A stretch of DNA of 64,000 nucleotides from Hallerella succinigenes (lineage in GTDB: Bacteria > Fibrobacterota > Fibrobacteria > Fibrobacterales > Fibrobacteraceae): assembly GCF_002797675.1 (NCBI RefSeq), contig NZ_PGEX01000001.1, positions 2,852,001 to 2,916,000 of the forward strand. The letters run 5' to 3'. A model generated the notes under the pieces. It had not been told where the DNA came from. It made no database searches and worked only from the letters and a program-made list of their open reading frames with translations. Positions within the stretch are counted from its first letter, which is position 1. Every line of letters begins with the position of its first letter. Both the position numbers and the translations under genes were made by a program. Below, in pieces: positions 29,968-39,865 of the stretch.

Positions 29968-32067
29968 TTACGCCTTTTCTCCTTCGGCCTTATTAGCGAC
30001 GGGAGTTTCTGGAACCACTTGTGTCGGAACAGGAGTCGGACGGCCCGGATCAGGAGGCGGCTCTTCTGCCTTCTTTTCTTCTTCGCGCTTCTTTGCCATC
30101 ATTTCTTGGAACAGGTAAGTACGGCTCTTTTTGGTGCTTTCGAGCTTTTCGCCGGCGATGACTCGGTCAATTTCTTCGCGGTCGAGCACTTCGTTTTCAA
30201 AAAGCGCTGTGCCGAGAAGGTCGAGCTTTTCGCGGTTTTCGATCAAGAGCGCCTTTGCCTTTTCGGAAAGACTTTTGACCAAGCTGTTGATGGCTCCATC
30301 AATCGCTTCTGCCATCTTTTCGGACATTTCCTTCGGTTTGCTGATTTCACGACCGAGGAAGATTTCGCCGTCGTTACGCGTGTAGCAGAGTGGTCCAATC
30401 GTTTCGTCGAAGCCCCATTCGGTAACCATGCGACGGGCGAGTTCCGTGGCACGGGCAATATCGTTCGAGGCTCCCGTGCTCAGATGGTTGAAGCAAATGA
30501 GTTCGGCAAGACGGCCCGACATCAAAATCATGATGTTTTCTTCCGCCGCTTCCTTGGACATGGAAACGCGGTCCATTTCCGGGAGCGACATGGTCACACC
30601 GAGGGCGCGGCCACGCGGAATAATCGTAATCTTGTGGAGCGGATCTGCGTGCTTGCAAAGAAGGGTCATCAAAGCGTGACCGGCTTCGTGGAAGGCGGTG
30701 TGACGCTTTTCTTCGTCGGACATGAGAAGTGTACGTCGTTCTGCACCCATGGCGAGCTTGTCGCGTGCTTCTTCAAAGTCTTCCTTCGTCACCTTCTTGT
30801 TGTCGAAACGAGCGGCGAGGAGGGCAGCTTCGTTGATCAGGTTTTCAAGGTCTGCACCGGCAAGTCCTGGAGTTCCACGGGCGATGTCCTTTACGTTCAC
30901 GTCGTCTGCGAGAGGAACCTTGCGCTTCTTCAAATGCACGCGGAGAATTTCTTCACGGCCCTTCAAGTCCGGAAGACCCACGGTGATCTGACGGTCAAAA
31001 CGTCCCGGACGGAGCAAAGCCTTGTCGAGAACGTCCGGACGGTTTGTCGCCGCAATCAAAATGACGCCTTCGTTTGCATTGAAGCCGTCCATTTCGACGA
31101 GCAGCTGGTTCAAAGTCTGTTCGCGTTCATCATGACCGCCACCGAGACCTGCACCACGCTGACGACCGACTGCATCGATTTCATCGATGAACAAAATGCA
31201 AGGTGCGTTCTTCTTGCCCATTTCGAACAAGTCGCGGACACGAGCCGCACCGACACCGACGAACATTTCCACAAAGTCCGAACCGGACATGCTGAAGAAC
31301 GGAACGCCTGCTTCACCTGCAACCGCACGGGCGAGAAGGGTTTTACCTGTACCCGGAGGACCGACGAGCAAAGCGCCCTTCGGAATGCGTCCACCGAGAT
31401 TCGAGAACTTCTTTGGATCCTTCAAGAACTGGACGATTTCTTCGAGATCAGCTTTTGCTTCATCGCAACCGGCGACATCCTTGAAGGTGGTCTTCGTCTT
31501 TCCGCTTTCGTTCAGCTGGCGAGCCTTGCTCTTGCCAAACGAGAACATTCCCATTCCGCCCTTGCTTCCGCCGGTCTGACGCGCCATCATATACCAGAAG
31601 AAGGCGATTAAAAGGATGGCCGGGAGGAAGGCGAAAATGCGGTCAATCCAGCTGGTGGTTTCGTGCTGCACACGAACTTTGATGCCCTTGTTCTGTTCCC
31701 ACGCGTCGATCTGATCGCTGGTAAGGTCCAGAACATGGCTTGTGAAGGCGACCGTATGGTTCGAATTTGTCGATCTGCGGGCGAGCTTCGAAAGCAGACC
31801 TTGCTGCTGTGCTTCTTCCGCCATTTCTTCGGCATTCATCGCACGGGTGCCTTCGACCATAATGCCGTCGAGGGTGCGCTGGAGTTTTAAACTCTTGATC
31901 TCCGTCGTGGAGTCGTTCATCATGGCGAAGAAATCCGTTCTTGTCAAATCCAAGGACGTATCGTCGTTATAAAGGCGCATAAAGAAAAGCACCATTAGGA
32001 GCATCGTCGCAATCAGGAAAAAGTTCCTGTTGTGGAATGCCGATGGAGCTTTAGGCTTATTACTCAT
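29968..32067 (-). CDS. ftsH: ATP-dependent zinc metalloprotease FtsH
   Basis: Membrane-bound AAA+ protease for membrane-protein quality control. It has 699 residues: two membrane helices (about 14-30 and 140-160) flank a periplasmic domain; the AAA domain has Walker A GPPGTGKT and Walker [12 protein letters not shown]; the protease domain has HEAGH. The C-terminal tail is Pro/Glu-rich. It overlaps tilS by 8 bp, giving the common tilS-ftsH order. No chaperone-type -24/-12 promoter is visible upstream. Confidence 0.97.
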   Translation of the reverse strand: MSNKPKAPSAFHNRNFFLIATMLLMVLFFMRLYNDDTSLDLTRTDFFAMMNDSTTEIKSLKLQRTLDGIMVEGTRAMNAEEMAEEAQQQGLLSKLARRSTNSNHTVAFTSHVLDLTSDQIDAWEQNKGIKVRVQHETTSWIDRIFAFLPAILLIAFFWYMMARQTGGSKGGMGMFSFGKSKARQLNESGKTKTTFKDVAGCDEAKADLEEIVQFLKDPKKFSNLGGRIPKGALLVGPPGTGKTLLARAVAGEAGVPFFSMSGSDFVEMFVGVGAARVRDLFEMGKKNAPCILFIDEIDAVGRQRGAGLGGGHDEREQTLNQLLVEMDGFNANEGVILIAATNRPDVLDKALLRPGRFDRQITVGLPDLKGREEILRVHLKKRKVPLADDVNVKDIARGTPGLAGADLENLINEAALLAARFDNKKVTKEDFEEARDKLAMGAERRTLLMSDEEKRHTAFHEAGHALMTLLCKHADPLHKITIIPRGRALGVTMSLPEMDRVSMSKEAAEENIMILMSGRLAELICFNHLSTGASNDIARATELARRMVTEWGFDETIGPLCYTRNDGEIFLGREISKPKEMSEKMAEAIDGAINSLVKSLSEKAKALLIENREKLDLLGTALFENEVLDREEIDRVIAGEKLESTKKSRTYLFQEMMAKKREEEKKAEEPPPDPGRPTPVPTQVVPETPVANKAEGEKA

Positions 32068-33283
32068 AGGTTTCCTTTATTCGAGGTGGAATTCCGTAAA
32101 TTTGCAGGATTTGCTTTCCGTCGGAAAAAACGGGGAAGCAATCTCTGACAAAAGCCGGAACTCCATTGTCTTCGAACCATTTTTTGAGCGATTTGGATCT
32201 TCCGCTCGGAGGTGTATAAACATCTCCATCTAAACGAAAGCGCCATTCGCCCAAAGGGGCTCGTTTTTTTTCAAAAAGATACAAATTGTGGACTTTGGAA
32301 TCCTGCAAGGATCTGCAAAACCAAAGGATATGGCGCGATTTTTCAAAAATCAGGGATTTATTCCGATTTGCAAAATTTGATTTGAAATCGACTGTATTGG
32401 GATACTCGAATCCGAGGTTCTGTAGCCAGATTCTTAAAAGTTCTGCGGCGCCCTTTTCGCTTTTTTGACTCAAGGCGTCCCAAGCGGAATCGTGCAGAGC
32501 TAAAATGTGCTCGTAAGGCGCAATTTCTTCGGGGAAAGGCCAAAGGGAAGGGGGAACGATTTGCGGTTCGAACTCTTGCTCGATTTGGCAAAGGATTTTC
32601 TCGTAGATGCGAGAGCCGACTTGGGCGATCCGGCACAGCTGTTTTACCGCTTGTACATTTTCTGCTTCGATCCGAGGCAGGATTGCGTGGCGGATAAAGT
32701 TGCGTTCAAAGGCTTTGTCCGCATTGGTTTCGTCTTCACACCAGCTTAAATGATTCTTGACTGCGTACGCTTCGATTTCGGATCGAGGAATGTTTAAGAA
32801 TGGGCGGTAAACGCCGTCGTTACGAATAAATTGAATTCCGCGAAGCCCTTTGAGGCTCGTGCCGCGGCGAAGGCGCATGAGAAGCGTTTCTGCTTGATCG
32901 TTTGCATGGTGCGCGGTCAGAATAGCGTCTGCACGGCAGTTTGAACGTGCGGCGATTTCGAAGAATGCCTTGTAACGGGCTTTCCGCGCATTTTCTTCAA
33001 CAGAGCCGGATGCTTTTAAGGATTCACCGTCTAAATGGTGAATAAAAAGCGGAACGTTCAGCAGTCGGGCGAGTTCCTTGACGAAGGCTTCGTCCCGGTC
33101 TGCGGTTTCTTTGCGAAGCCCGTGGTGAACGTGGGCAAATGCAATCCAGTCGAGCCCCAAATCCTTTTGATTTTGTACAAAGTAATGGGCAAGGCAGACG
33201 GAATCGACTCCTCCGGAAACGGCAAGAAGCAGTCGTTTCCAGCCACGCCTTTGAAGTTGTCTGAGAATGCTTACTTGTCGCAC
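32060..33283 (-). CDS. tilS: tRNA(Ile)-lysidine synthase
   Basis: Adds lysine to C34 of tRNA-Ile(CAU), allowing AUA decoding. About 407 residues with the PP-loop ATP-binding motif AVSGGVDS, the HVHHGLR motif and the C-terminal TilS substrate-binding region. The start is uncertain: GTG at 33283 overlaps hisI by 13 bp; a TTG at 33319 is also in frame. Neither has a clear ribosome site, suggesting coupling to hisI. Confidence 0.93.
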   Translation of the reverse strand: MRQVSILRQLQRRGWKRLLLAVSGGVDSVCLAHYFVQNQKDLGLDWIAFAHVHHGLRKETADRDEAFVKELARLLNVPLFIHHLDGESLKASGSVEENARKARYKAFFEIAARSNCRADAILTAHHANDQAETLLMRLRRGTSLKGLRGIQFIRNDGVYRPFLNIPRSEIEAYAVKNHLSWCEDETNADKAFERNFIRHAILPRIEAENVQAVKQLCRIAQVGSRIYEKILCQIEQEFEPQIVPPSLWPFPEEIAPYEHILALHDSAWDALSQKSEKGAAELLRIWLQNLGFEYPNTVDFKSNFANRNKSLIFEKSRHILWFCRSLQDSKVHNLYLFEKKRAPLGEWRFRLDGDVYTPPSGRSKSLKKWFEDNGVPAFVRDCFPVFSDGKQILQIYGIPPRIKETYE

Positions 33284-33621
33284 TTTTTGAAGAAGCAGGA
33301 GCGGGCGCCGGTATGGCAAGCGACCTGTGGCCCTTGCATGCGGACTTCAAAAAGGAGTGCATCACTGTCGCAGTCCGCGTACCAGTTCACAACGGTCATC
33401 ACGTTGCCGCTCGTATCTCCTTTGTGCCAGTATTCCTTTCGGCTACGGCTCCAAAAAACCATTTCGCCGCATTCATTTGTACGTCGAAGCGCTTCTTCGT
33501 CCATCCAAGCCATCATCAGCACGTCGTGCTTGTCGGCATCCTGAACGATTGCCGGGGCAAGTTTCTTATCGCCGAATTCCACTTCAAACTTGACGTCTTT
33601 CATTAAATCTTCAAACTTCAT
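33271..33621 (-). CDS. hisI: Phosphoribosyl-AMP cyclohydrolase
   Basis: Third step of histidine synthesis. It is a 116-residue stand-alone HisI without the HisE domain. Key motifs are VLMMAWMDEEALRRT, FWSRSRKEYWHKG and the metal-binding ADCDSDALLF plus ACHTGARSCFF cysteines. It sits between proA and tilS in one minus-strand run; no other his gene is nearby. Confidence 0.95.
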   Translation of the reverse strand: MKFEDLMKDVKFEVEFGDKKLAPAIVQDADKHDVLMMAWMDEEALRRTNECGEMVFWSRSRKEYWHKGDTSGNVMTVVNWYADCDSDALLFEVRMQGPQVACHTGARSCFFKKCDK

Positions 33622-33630
33622 GCAAATTCC

Positions 33631-34896
33631 TTAGGAACGGATCTGACCTTCGCCAATCAAAACCCATTTGTAAGTGCAAAGGCTTTCGACGCCCATCGGG
33701 CCGCGGGCGTGAATCTTGTCTGTTGAAATGCCGACTTCTGCTCCGAGACCGTAAACGCCACCGTCTGCAAGACGGGTGCTTGCGTTCACCATTACGCTCG
33801 AAGAATCGACGTGCGCAAGGAAGTATTCCTGCACCGCCTTGTCTTCGGCAATCACGGATTCCGTGTGACGGCTCGAATTCTTTTCGATGTGGTCGCAGGC
33901 TTCTTCCACATTCTTCACAAAGCGAATGCTGAGCTTGAAGGCGAGATATTCGTGATGGTAACCGTCTTCTTCTTCAAAGTCCTTGACGTCGGAAAGACGA
34001 GTCTGAGTTTCCTTGTCACCAAAGAATTCCACATTCTTTGCGCGAAGCGGATCGAGAATTTTCTTGACATCGGCGTCGGAAAGGGCGCTGTCCAAAAGAA
34101 GGGTTTCCATGGTGTTGCAAGTACCGCAACGCTGAGTCTTCGCGTTTTCGACGATCTTTGCAGCCATGTCGATGTTTGCGGATTTGTCCACGTAAATGTG
34201 GCAAATGCCGTTAAAGTGCTTGATCACCGGAATAGAACTCTGATTGGTCACAGCGCGAATCAGGTTTTCACCTCCGCGAGGAATGACGAGGTCCAGGTAG
34301 TCGCGCATTTTGAGAAGCATACCGACGATGGAGTGGTCCGCATATTCTACGAGCTGAACCGCATCTGGATCGACGCCGAACTTTTGCAGAGCGTCACGGA
34401 AAATATTTGCCAAAATCTTCGAAGAGTAAAGCGATTCCTTACCGCCACGGAGAATGACCGCATTGCCAGCCTTAAAGCAGAGCGCGGCACCGTCAATCGT
34501 CACATTTGGACGGCTTTCGTAAATGAAGAAAACGCATCCCAGCGGAACACTTACACGGGAAATGTCCACGCCGTTATCAAGCTTGCGCTGTTCCAAAACC
34601 TTACCGAGCGGATCGGCAAAAGTGGCGATCTGCTCCACGCCTGCCGCGATTCCTTCGAGACGTTCATGGTTGAGTGTCAGACGGTCATACTTGGCCGGGG
34701 AAATCTTGTCTTTGAAAGCTGCGAGATCCTTTGCGTTTTCTTTGAGAATGAGTTTCTCGTTTTCACGCAAAGACTTGGCCACTTCGAGAAGGACCTGGTT
34801 ACGGACATCCGCACGGACAGTGCGGATACGGGCAGATGCGGATCTTGCCTTTTTAGCAAGTCCGAGAGCGTATTCATGAATTTCTTCTGAAGTCAT
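33631..34896 (-). CDS. proA: Glutamate-5-semialdehyde dehydrogenase (gamma-glutamyl phosphate reductase)
   Basis: Reduces gamma-glutamyl phosphate in proline synthesis. It has 421 residues with the family blocks VPLGCVFFIYESRPNVTID (split: IYESRPNVT), ILRGGKES, VIPRGGENLI and the catalytic Cys in QRCGTCNTMETLL. It heads the long run proA-hisI-tilS-ftsH-folP-cdaA. proB is not adjacent. Confidence 0.96.
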   Translation of the reverse strand: MTSEEIHEYALGLAKKARSASARIRTVRADVRNQVLLEVAKSLRENEKLILKENAKDLAAFKDKISPAKYDRLTLNHERLEGIAAGVEQIATFADPLGKVLEQRKLDNGVDISRVSVPLGCVFFIYESRPNVTIDGAALCFKAGNAVILRGGKESLYSSKILANIFRDALQKFGVDPDAVQLVEYADHSIVGMLLKMRDYLDLVIPRGGENLIRAVTNQSSIPVIKHFNGICHIYVDKSANIDMAAKIVENAKTQRCGTCNTMETLLLDSALSDADVKKILDPLRAKNVEFFGDKETQTRLSDVKDFEEEDGYHHEYLAFKLSIRFVKNVEEACDHIEKNSSRHTESVIAEDKAVQEYFLAHVDSSSVMVNASTRLADGGVYGLGAEVGISTDKIHARGPMGVESLCTYKWVLIGEGQIRS

Positions 34897-35037
34897 ATCG
34901 TCAAATTAGCAATTTTTAAGCACCGCGTTTTTATTCAAAAAAGAATGTCCTTTTTTTCGGACGACAATTGGAAAGTGTATGTGTTTTTTTTATAATTCGC
35001 CGAAAAATTGAAAATTGCAATCCATCGTGGAGGAAAT

Positions 35038-35451
35038 ATGAAAAAAATGATGTTGCTCGCAGCTTCTCTTGGTGCTTTTGCTTTGACAAGCTGTTCCAAT
35101 TATTCGCGTAGACCCTATACGGAAATCCCTCTCGCCGAAGGGGAAGAAGAGGTCGCTCCGAACGAATTCTGCGCTTTCGAAGATTTCCCGAAAGATGTCC
35201 CGTTCAAATATGTCCACGTCGTTAAAGCTTCGAAGATGCTTTATGCCGATCCGAAATCCTTGCGCCCAGCGATTGAAAAAATGGTGCGTAAGAGAGGAGG
35301 AAACGCCGTCGCCAATTACCATGAAAATATTCGCTTCGGCGCCTTCTCGCTTACCATAGTGCGCCCGGTTGCTAGCGGGGATGCCATCACCATTTTGAAT
35401 ACGCGAGGCAAGACTTGCGAAGAAATGGGTGGCCAATCTTTTACCAAGTAA
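35038..35451 (+). CDS. Predicted lipoprotein with GGNAVAN motif
   Basis: 137 residues from ATG 35038, which follows GGAGG at good spacing. The signal peptide ends in lipobox LTSC (about residue 18). The mature part contains MVRKRGGNAVANYHENI, reminiscent of small envelope lipoproteins with a GGNA turn (YbjQ- or DUF4156-like), but I cannot assign a family. It is divergent from proA and overlaps the end of the Wzi-like gene by 11 bp. Confidence 0.7.
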   Translation: MKKMMLLAASLGAFALTSCSNYSRRPYTEIPLAEGEEEVAPNEFCAFEDFPKDVPFKYVHVVKASKMLYADPKSLRPAIEKMVRKRGGNAVANYHENIRFGAFSLTIVRPVASGDAITILNTRGKTCEEMGGQSFTK

Positions 35452-36862
35452 CGCCGAGGTTGCCGCTCATGCGGTATCCCTCGTAATCGCCGAGGTAAAA
35501 GCTTTGGCTGTAATTCGCCCAGAGCCATTCAAGCGGGGTGAATTTGATGCCGAAGCCGAGTTCGCGGTAGTGGAGGGTCGTTTTGTCGGCGAGATAGGTT
35601 CTGTCTGTCGGATCGTACGGCGTATGGATGTCGTAAAGGTTTCCACCGAATGCGGTATCCTTTGCGACGTTTGACGCAAAGAGCTTCATTTCCAGATCCT
35701 TGTACGCGGCGCGGACTTCCGTGTAGAATTCGCGAGAGTTCGGTCCAAGATTCGATCCAAAGCTTTGTCCGTAATGCGTGTACGTGTATCCGGCTCCCTT
35801 GTGATGCGTATAGACCCAAGGCTCTATCCAGGTAAATTCAGAGTAGTACGAAAGCAGGATCGGTCCGATTTGACGGTTGTCCGTTCCAAGGCCGAGACTT
35901 GCCGCCCATTTGTTGCCCCACCAGGAATCGTTGAACATGCTGGTGGGCGTTTTCATGTCGTCCCACAAAAGTTCGCCGTAGATTTCCCAGTTCGGAATCG
36001 TTTTGACGCTTATATCAAACGAAATGCTCGTATTTTCCAAGTCCCCGGTGTAATGTTCGCAGAAGAGGTACGGAATAAACGGAGCCGCATAGATCCATTC
36101 AAAGCCTCGGTTCGTACTGTCGGCATCTTCGTTCGGATTGGAATCTTTGGCTTCCACGGTGGAACCGTAAACGATTGTTTCGCTTAAGCCGAAATCAATG
36201 TTCCAGGGGAGTTCCAAGTTCAAACGGTGCGCATGGAAATATTTTCCCTTGTGTTTGTCGTGGTAAAGCTTGCCTGCGTACTGCGTGTATGTCACCGGTC
36301 CAATTTCGAATTCATAGCCAAAGTAAGGCGTTGGAGCAGGAATCGCAATACGGTCGGTGGAATCCATCCACGGACGGTAATTGTGGTCTGCGCCACGGAG
36401 CGTTAATTTGTTACGACGCGCCGGTCCCCAGGAAAGATAATCGACGCCACCCATCATGCGGATGTTTTCGTTAAAGCGGTATTCGCTTGCTGCAGTAAAG
36501 GTGTCCCAGGTTCTGGAACTGGGGCTTTGTACGTTGTAAGGAATGCCGTTGTATGGATTGTAAGCCTTGTCTTCGTAAGTGCGAGTGGTGCGGTCGCTCA
36601 TCACGCTCGCACTGGCGTGGAAGGTAAAATTCTGGGTGATCGCTCCGTTGATGTACAAATTCACAAACAGGCTGTTTTCCACATGCTTGTCGTCTTGATC
36701 GGTATTTGTAAAACGCGAAACGGAAACGGAATCGCCGAGAGTACCGCGAATTCTGAAGTAGGCGGAGGAATCTCCAAAACCGATATGTCCCGGTTCCACA
36801 GCAAAAGCTGAAAGCGCACAAATGGCAAAACTCAAAAAAGCAAATAAGAATGAACGTTTCAT
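35441..36862 (-). CDS. Outer-membrane barrel, capsule assembly Wzi-like
   Basis: 473 residues with a signal peptide (about 1-20, ending AFA). The mature protein is an amphipathic-strand barrel, with a WGPARRNKLTL segment typical of Wzi-like capsule assembly proteins (PF14052 type) and a closing aromatic C-terminus (GNLGVTW). Wzi helps attach capsule to the outer membrane. The adjacent glycosyltransferase genes support a surface-polysaccharide role. ATG at 36862 is chosen for the signal peptide; it overlaps the upstream glycosyltransferase gene by 4 bp. Confidence 0.72.
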   Translation of the reverse strand: MKRSFLFAFLSFAICALSAFAVEPGHIGFGDSSAYFRIRGTLGDSVSVSRFTNTDQDDKHVENSLFVNLYINGAITQNFTFHASASVMSDRTTRTYEDKAYNPYNGIPYNVQSPSSRTWDTFTAASEYRFNENIRMMGGVDYLSWGPARRNKLTLRGADHNYRPWMDSTDRIAIPAPTPYFGYEFEIGPVTYTQYAGKLYHDKHKGKYFHAHRLNLELPWNIDFGLSETIVYGSTVEAKDSNPNEDADSTNRGFEWIYAAPFIPYLFCEHYTGDLENTSISFDISVKTIPNWEIYGELLWDDMKTPTSMFNDSWWGNKWAASLGLGTDNRQIGPILLSYYSEFTWIEPWVYTHHKGAGYTYTHYGQSFGSNLGPNSREFYTEVRAAYKDLEMKLFASNVAKDTAFGGNLYDIHTPYDPTDRTYLADKTTLHYRELGFGIKFTPLEWLWANYSQSFYLGDYEGYRMSGNLGVTW

Positions 36863-37785
36863 TTTAAAATTCCTTTCCCATTCAAAGAAAAGAGAAGAAG
36901 TTTCCAATGGATTCTGGCGTTATCCCGAGCCGATTTCTTGAAAAGTGCAAAAGGAACGAGCATTCCCAGGCGCAAAAGGCTGCGGACAAATCGGAAGATA
37001 CGCGAGAGAACCGCTCCACCATATCCAAAATGCTTGCGGTAAAAGTATAGCTGGGAAGAGTCGTGTTGCAGACTCCGCGAAAGCACGTTCTTTGCTGAAC
37101 CACCGCCCAAGTGAACAATCGGAGCTTCCGCATTCAAAAGAAAGCGGTAACCGAGCTTGCGCGCTCGATATGCAAAATCCTGATCCTCGTAATACATGAA
37201 AATTTTTTCATCAAACATGCCCACGTCGAAAAACGTTTGAACGGGCATCATCCAGCAGACGGCATTGATCCAATCATTCGAAAGAAAATGCGTTTCTGCT
37301 ACAGCCTTCAATTCGCCGTGAAGCCTTTTGTCTGCGCCACGGACCGTGCGGAAGGCGTTCAAAAAAAACTCTGCGTGCGAAAGAAAACGGTAATCCGTCC
37401 GTTGTAGACTTCCGTCCCGATTTTTGACGAGAGGGGCAAAAATCGTTTTGCCAGAATCTTTTTCGGCGTCTTCCCGAAGCTTTTCCATCGCTTCGACGGT
37501 CACAATTGTATCGTTGTTCAAAAAACAGACGAAGTCAAAGTTTTCATTTTTAAGACTTCGGCAAAGTGCTTCGTTGTTTGCAAACCCAAAGCCTTTGTTC
37601 TTGGAAAGCGCGTAGACTTTTGCCTGAGGAAAATCGACTGCGAGTTTTTGAGGCGACCCATCGGAACTCGCATTGTCTGCAATCGCAATTCTCCAGTGCT
37701 CGGACGGGAGCTTGGAAAGAACCGATAGGCAGTCCTTTGTCATCGCGTATCCGTTGTAAGTCACAAGGACAATCAGCGTTTTCAT
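36859..37785 (-). CDS. Family 2 glycosyltransferase (rhamnosyltransferase-like)
   Basis: 308 residues. The N-terminus shows the GT2 nucleotide-binding pattern IVLVTYNG and ADNASSDGS, and the metal-binding FLNNDT motif near residue 100; a later YYEDQDFAYRARK block is typical of rhamnosyl/N-acetylglucosaminyl GT2 enzymes. Cytoplasmic, acting on a lipid-linked glycan. Overlaps both neighbours by 4 bp in the same operon. Confidence 0.92.
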   Translation of the reverse strand: MKTLIVLVTYNGYAMTKDCLSVLSKLPSEHWRIAIADNASSDGSPQKLAVDFPQAKVYALSKNKGFGFANNEALCRSLKNENFDFVCFLNNDTIVTVEAMEKLREDAEKDSGKTIFAPLVKNRDGSLQRTDYRFLSHAEFFLNAFRTVRGADKRLHGELKAVAETHFLSNDWINAVCWMMPVQTFFDVGMFDEKIFMYYEDQDFAYRARKLGYRFLLNAEAPIVHLGGGSAKNVLSRSLQHDSSQLYFYRKHFGYGGAVLSRIFRFVRSLLRLGMLVPFALFKKSARDNARIHWKLLLFSLNGKGILK

Positions 37786-38882
37786 TTGGCCTCCGCGTGG
37801 AGCTTTTCGAAAATCGCTTTCAATTTTTTGGCGGCGTGTTCCCAGGAATATCGCTTGATGACAGACAGACGCTTTTTATTTTCCTTTTCGGAATAGGAAA
37901 CTTTTTCGGGATGCGCGTAAAGGTCTTCAATCGCCTGGGCAATGCTTTCGGGATTGTTCGGGTCAAAATAGATGCCGAGCGTCCCTAAAAATTCTTGCAT
38001 CGGCGAATCCTTGGAAACGAGAACGCGGGCTCCGTTTTGCAAAGCTTCGAGGGCAGGAAGTCCAAAGCCTTCGTAAAGCGTGGGGAAGACAAAGCCTTTG
38101 CAGGTCCTGTACAGTTTCTGCAATTCTTCAGAGCAGACAAAACCGAGAATCTCAATGGAATCTTGAACGGGAGAATTCTCTAGCAAATCGTGGAACGCCT
38201 TGTTGTGCCAGCCTGCGGGACCTGCGATTTTAAGCTTGGGCGAAACTCCCTTGGCGTGTAGAATTTCAAGCGCTTGGATTAAGCGGGGGAGATTCTTACG
38301 CGGTTCCATGCTGCCCGTGAAGAACAAGAAGTCTTCTTTAGGAAGGGGTTCCTGGATCGTGTTTTGGCTGGAAATGCCGTTCGGAATAATGCGGAGCTTT
38401 TGCTTCGGGATCGACGGGTAGAATTTTTTGAGTTCCCGTGCAGTGAAGTTCGAAATGCAGAGAAGAATGTCGGATTTGGAAAGCGAACGTGTGCCGTAGT
38501 ACTGTGTAATCGTTCGTACACTGCGTTCCATCGTTTTCGGGAATCGGCGATAGACAAAATCGTGAACGGTCAGAATTTTGCAAATGCCTTTCGGTCTGCG
38601 CAAAAAAAGCGTCTGTTCCGGTCCCCAGCAAACATCGATCTTATGTTCTTTGGCAAGGCTCGGCAGTTCGAACTGTTGCCACAGGATTCCCGGCAATTTC
38701 GTCTTGGAAATATGGTACGAAAAGTTCGTCGCAAAAAGACGGTAAGCGACCGGCGACGGAGAAAACAGAATGTATTCGTTCGTGTAATCGATCTTCTGCA
38801 ATTCGTCGAGCAGGCTTTCCAAATAGACTTTGAGCCCTGCGGAATTCGAACGTAACAATTTAACGTCAATACCGATGCGCAT
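37782..38882 (-). CDS. Family 4 (GT-B) glycosyltransferase
   Basis: 366 residues with a Rossmann N-domain (RIGIDVKLL) and the GT4 C-domain showing LRIIPNGIS, FFTGSMEPRKNLPRLIQA and the E-x7-E motif in YEGFGLPALEAL. It uses a nucleotide sugar donor of unknown type. It overlaps the downstream GT2 gene by 4 bp and the upstream GT2 gene by 1 bp. Confidence 0.93.
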   Translation of the reverse strand: MRIGIDVKLLRSNSAGLKVYLESLLDELQKIDYTNEYILFSPSPVAYRLFATNFSYHISKTKLPGILWQQFELPSLAKEHKIDVCWGPEQTLFLRRPKGICKILTVHDFVYRRFPKTMERSVRTITQYYGTRSLSKSDILLCISNFTARELKKFYPSIPKQKLRIIPNGISSQNTIQEPLPKEDFLFFTGSMEPRKNLPRLIQALEILHAKGVSPKLKIAGPAGWHNKAFHDLLENSPVQDSIEILGFVCSEELQKLYRTCKGFVFPTLYEGFGLPALEALQNGARVLVSKDSPMQEFLGTLGIYFDPNNPESIAQAIEDLYAHPEKVSYSEKENKKRLSVIKRYSWEHAAKKLKAIFEKLHAEAK

Positions 38883-39832
38883 CAGGATTTCCCCAACAGG
38901 TGCTTACAAATCGGATATCCGAGCGAGGCTCCCAAAATCTTTTTCACTCGCTTCCAAGGTGTACAACCCGGATACAGCGCTTCTTGATTTTTCCAGAGCC
39001 AGGGAATAGCGGAAAAGTTCGGAGAATGTTCGAGGCTTGTCTTCAAAAATTCCCGGTAGCGTTCCACAAAAAGGATTTCTTGCGTCGAAAGATCCAAACG
39101 GTCTGCTACAGCCAGCAAACCTTCTGCAACAGCCTGATTGATCTTTAACGATTCCGACATGGAAATTTTAGGAGCGATTCCGACGGAATTTTGATCGTGG
39201 ATTCGGTAATTTAAAACCGCTTCCGGAATCGCTTGGACGCTTCCGTTTTTAGCGGCGCAAAGGGTAATCCATTCGTCGTAAACCGGAATCCATTCCGGGA
39301 TCGGCAAAATCCGGGAAAGAAGGGATGCCTTAAAAAGCGAAAGGCAACCGTTTGCGTTGTTCGTTCCCGAAAGTCGTGCGCAGACAGGAATCTCTAAAGG
39401 AATGCCCGCCAAGTCTCTCCAGGATTGCGCGATTTGCTTCCCTTCGGCATTGATCACGTGGGCGTCGCCAAAAACAAAGATCGGTGCGTCTTTCAAAAGA
39501 AAGGCTTTTTCCAAAACTTCAAATTTATGCGGAAGCCAAATATCGTCCTGGTCAGCGATGGCGACGAGGTCGTTTTTTTCAGCGACTTTTTGGATTTCTT
39601 TCAGCGCATCCGAAAAAGCTTGCCGATGCCCGCCGTTTTTTGGGCGTACAAGAATTTGCATGGGAAGTTTCGAAGCGTATTCCTGGAGGATCGAAAGGGT
39701 GTTGTCATTCGAGGCGTCGTCGACAGCAACGATACGGTCGGCTTGGCGATTCTGCGTCAGCAGAGAATCGAGCATCGGAGCAAGGAACCGTTCTCCGTTA
39801 TAAGTGGCGAGTGCGACGAAAATTTTAGACAT
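38882..39832 (-). CDS. Family 2 glycosyltransferase
   Basis: 316 residues with VALATYNGERFL, AVDDASNDNT and AIADQDDIW, a pattern typical of GT2 rhamnosyltransferase-type enzymes. It is the first gene of the four-gene minus-strand polysaccharide operon ending in the Wzi-like barrel, and is separated by 33 bp from the divergent GT4 gene at 39866. Confidence 0.92.
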   Translation of the reverse strand: MSKIFVALATYNGERFLAPMLDSLLTQNRQADRIVAVDDASNDNTLSILQEYASKLPMQILVRPKNGGHRQAFSDALKEIQKVAEKNDLVAIADQDDIWLPHKFEVLEKAFLLKDAPIFVFGDAHVINAEGKQIAQSWRDLAGIPLEIPVCARLSGTNNANGCLSLFKASLLSRILPIPEWIPVYDEWITLCAAKNGSVQAIPEAVLNYRIHDQNSVGIAPKISMSESLKINQAVAEGLLAVADRLDLSTQEILFVERYREFLKTSLEHSPNFSAIPWLWKNQEALYPGCTPWKRVKKILGASLGYPICKHLLGKS

Positions 39833-39865
39833 AATTTTTAATAAAATAGTATAAATTAGGGCTAT